Positions 7,636 through 8,314 of a DNA stretch of 8,314 bases are shown piece after piece. The notes under the pieces are model-generated. The model ran no database searches, was not told where the DNA came from, and worked only from the letters and a program-made list of their open reading frames with translations. The translations under genes were made by a program, and so were the position numbers. This stretch comes from an uncultured Oscillospiraceae bacterium (lineage in GTDB: Bacteria > Bacillota > Clostridia > Oscillospirales > Oscillospiraceae), in contig CAAETL010000042.1 of NCBI GenBank assembly GCA_900758955.1, positions 1-8,314 of the forward strand. Direction: 5' to 3'. Each line of letters starts with the position of its first letter. Position 1 is the first letter of the stretch.

Positions 7636-7690
7636 TTTTAGCACTTGAAGACGGGTCCGATCCATTCGGACACAGCTTCAATTGCTAAAA
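7636..7690 (-). promoter_or_regulatory. Long hairpin in the pnp leader, probable ribonuclease or regulatory target
   Basis: Three paired blocks form one 55-nt stem-loop: 7636-7643 with 7683-7690 (8 bp), 7645-7650 with 7676-7681 (6 bp) and 7655-7660 with 7666-7671 (6 bp). They are separated by one mismatch and a 4x4 internal loop, and the apex loop is 5 nt. The hairpin ends about 30 nt before the pnp ribosome binding site. No T-run follows it on either strand, so it is not a terminator. In E. coli the pnp leader carries an RNase III-cut stem through which PNPase represses itself. A comparable role here is inference. Confidence 0.6.
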
Positions 7691-7736
7691 AAAAGTATGG
7701 GGCGGCCCGGTGCGCGGTGGTGAATGGGACGAGAGT

Positions 7737-7769
7737 AAAAAGGGCGGTGCAGAAGTTCTACACCGCCCT
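7737..7769 (-). terminator. Intrinsic terminator of rpsO, upstream of pnp
   Basis: A 9-bp perfect GC-rich stem (7761-7769 with 7741-7749) with an 11-nt loop is followed on the - strand by TTTTTACTC. It lies about 70 nt after the rpsO stop. Because no obvious pnp promoter follows, it may act as an attenuating, leaky terminator within an rpsO-pnp transcript. Confidence 0.85.
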
Positions 7770-7838
7770 AACTCTGTGTGAGAATCCAATCTTTGGGTTC
7801 CAGGCGCTGTGCGCTGGTATGGTAACGGGATTCCGAAC

Positions 7839-8105
7839 TTACTTACGGATGCCCAGCTTCGCGATCAGGGTACGATACCGCTCCACGTCCTTGCGGGCCA
7901 GGTAATCCAGCAGCTTGCGGCGCTTACCGATCATCTTGTAAAGGCCGCGGCGGCTGTGGTTGTCGTGCTTATGCTCGCGCAGGTGCTCGGTGAGCTCCTT
8001 GATGCGGGCGGTGAGAATGGCGATCTGGACCTCGGGGGAGCCGGTGTCCGTGGCGTGGGTGCGGTTGTCCTCAATGACTGCGGTTTTGTCTTCCTTACGA
8101 ATCAT
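7839..8105 (-). CDS. rpsO: 30S ribosomal protein S15
   Basis: S15 is a primary 16S rRNA-binding protein of the small subunit that organises the central domain. The 88-residue product has the usual length (about 89). It carries the family signature from [19 protein letters not shown] through [23 protein letters not shown] and ends in LGIRK. The start is set by AAGGTGG (8114-8120), 8 nt before the ATG at 8105. The frame stays open upstream to a Met at 8219, but that lies essentially at the predicted transcription start and lacks a ribosome binding site. The gene has its own promoter and terminator and precedes pnp, as in many bacteria. S15 commonly represses its own translation by binding its mRNA leader, and the leader here has suitable structure. 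Confidence 0.98.
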   Translation of the reverse strand: MIRKEDKTAVIEDNRTHATDTGSPEVQIAILTARIKELTEHLREHKHDNHSRRGLYKMIGKRRKLLDYLARKDVERYRTLIAKLGIRK

Positions 8106-8221
8106 GATGTGTTCCACCTTTCCAATATTTGCCCTGGACTGAGAACCGGGCGAGGGGAAACCCCGCGTCTGCGCGGGCGATGCCCCGGAACTAAGTGCAA
8201 GGTAGGCATGTCTTCGCATGC
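8106..8221 (-). promoter_or_regulatory. Structured rpsO 5' leader, candidate S15 autoregulatory element
   Basis: The leader of about 116 nt begins with a hairpin (8217-8221 with 8206-8210, 6-nt loop). It then holds a GC-rich cluster: an outer helix 8184-8188 with 8146-8150 enclosing 8172-8177 with 8162-8167 (tetraloop), or alternatively 8161-8164 with 8154-8157. A further option, 8182-8185 with 8175-8178, competes with these. Separately, CCTACCTT (8199-8206 read on the - strand) can pair with the ribosome binding site AAGGTGG (8114-8120), apart from one bulge. Competing helices plus a cover for the ribosome site fit a ribosomal-protein leader. No match to a described S15 leader class could be tested. 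Confidence 0.5.
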
Positions 8222-8227
8222 TGTTTC

Positions 8228-8256
8228 ACTATAGCACAGTTTACCCAGTCTGTAAA
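8228..8256 (-). promoter_or_regulatory. Extended -10 sigma-A promoter of rpsO
   Basis: On the - strand TTTACA (8251-8256) is followed by a 17-bp spacer and TATAGT (8228-8233). TG sits one base before the -10 box, making it an extended -10 promoter. Transcription should begin near 8221. The remaining 58 bases to the window edge show no gene on either strand. Confidence 0.85.
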
Positions 8257-8314
8257 GAGAAAAACCCTTGAAATGCTGCTGCCCTGGCATCTTTCGCCCC
8301 CGGGCGCAAGGAAA

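Noticed and set aside
7594..7665. A 24-codon N-terminal extension of pnp
   Set aside because: It runs through the leader hairpin and has no ribosome site, whereas AAGGAG lies 6 nt before the Met at 7593.
8106..8219. A 38-codon N-terminal extension of rpsO
   Set aside because: It would begin at the predicted transcription start and would make S15 far longer than any usual family member.
8294..8312. GC-rich palindrome around CGCCCCCGGGCG near the right edge
   Set aside because: The stem is short, the loop is cramped and no T-run follows on either strand, so it is not supported as a terminator.

Overview
The window reads as an ordinary chromosomal segment of a GC-rich, low-oxygen Firmicute, most likely a clostridium of the Oscillospiraceae/Ruminococcaceae type. 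This rests on sigma-A-type promoters, strong AGGAGG-type ribosome binding sites, an RNase Y gene, a rubrerythrin-like ferritin-fold protein and a short epoxyqueuosine-reductase relative. The genus is inferred from protein character, not measured.

Layout from left to right. (1) Positions 2-1039, + strand: the C-terminal ten membrane helices of an MFS drug-type exporter, cut by the left edge. (2) Positions 1108-2676, - strand: rny (RNase Y), convergent with the exporter. The two share a 13-bp perfect hairpin as terminator, and rny has a good promoter at 2821-2849. (3) Positions 3091-3885, + strand: a ferritin-like di-iron protein with a long disordered N-terminal part. (4) Positions 3952-4380, - strand: a two-CBS-domain protein, convergent with gene 3 across another 13-bp perfect hairpin. 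(5) Positions 4599-7593, - strand: a short QueG-like iron-sulfur protein directly behind pnp (polynucleotide phosphorylase). (6) Positions 7839-8105, - strand: rpsO (ribosomal protein S15), with its own strong extended -10 promoter at 8228-8256, a structured leader and an intrinsic terminator in front of pnp.

The right half is the classic rpsO-pnp neighbourhood, with queG attached behind it. PNPase (3'-5' exoribonuclease) and RNase Y (membrane-bound endoribonuclease that starts mRNA decay) lie about 2.8 kb apart on the same strand, so two core parts of Firmicute mRNA turnover share this locus. No mobile element, CRISPR array, tRNA or rRNA was seen, and nothing looks horizontally acquired.

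I found no new multi-gene system. The most interesting material is in the untranslated RNA: a 55-nt, nearly closed hairpin in the pnp leader, and an rpsO leader with competing hairpins plus a segment complementary to the rpsO ribosome binding site. Both suggest post-transcriptional autoregulation. The ferritin-like protein is the least described protein here.
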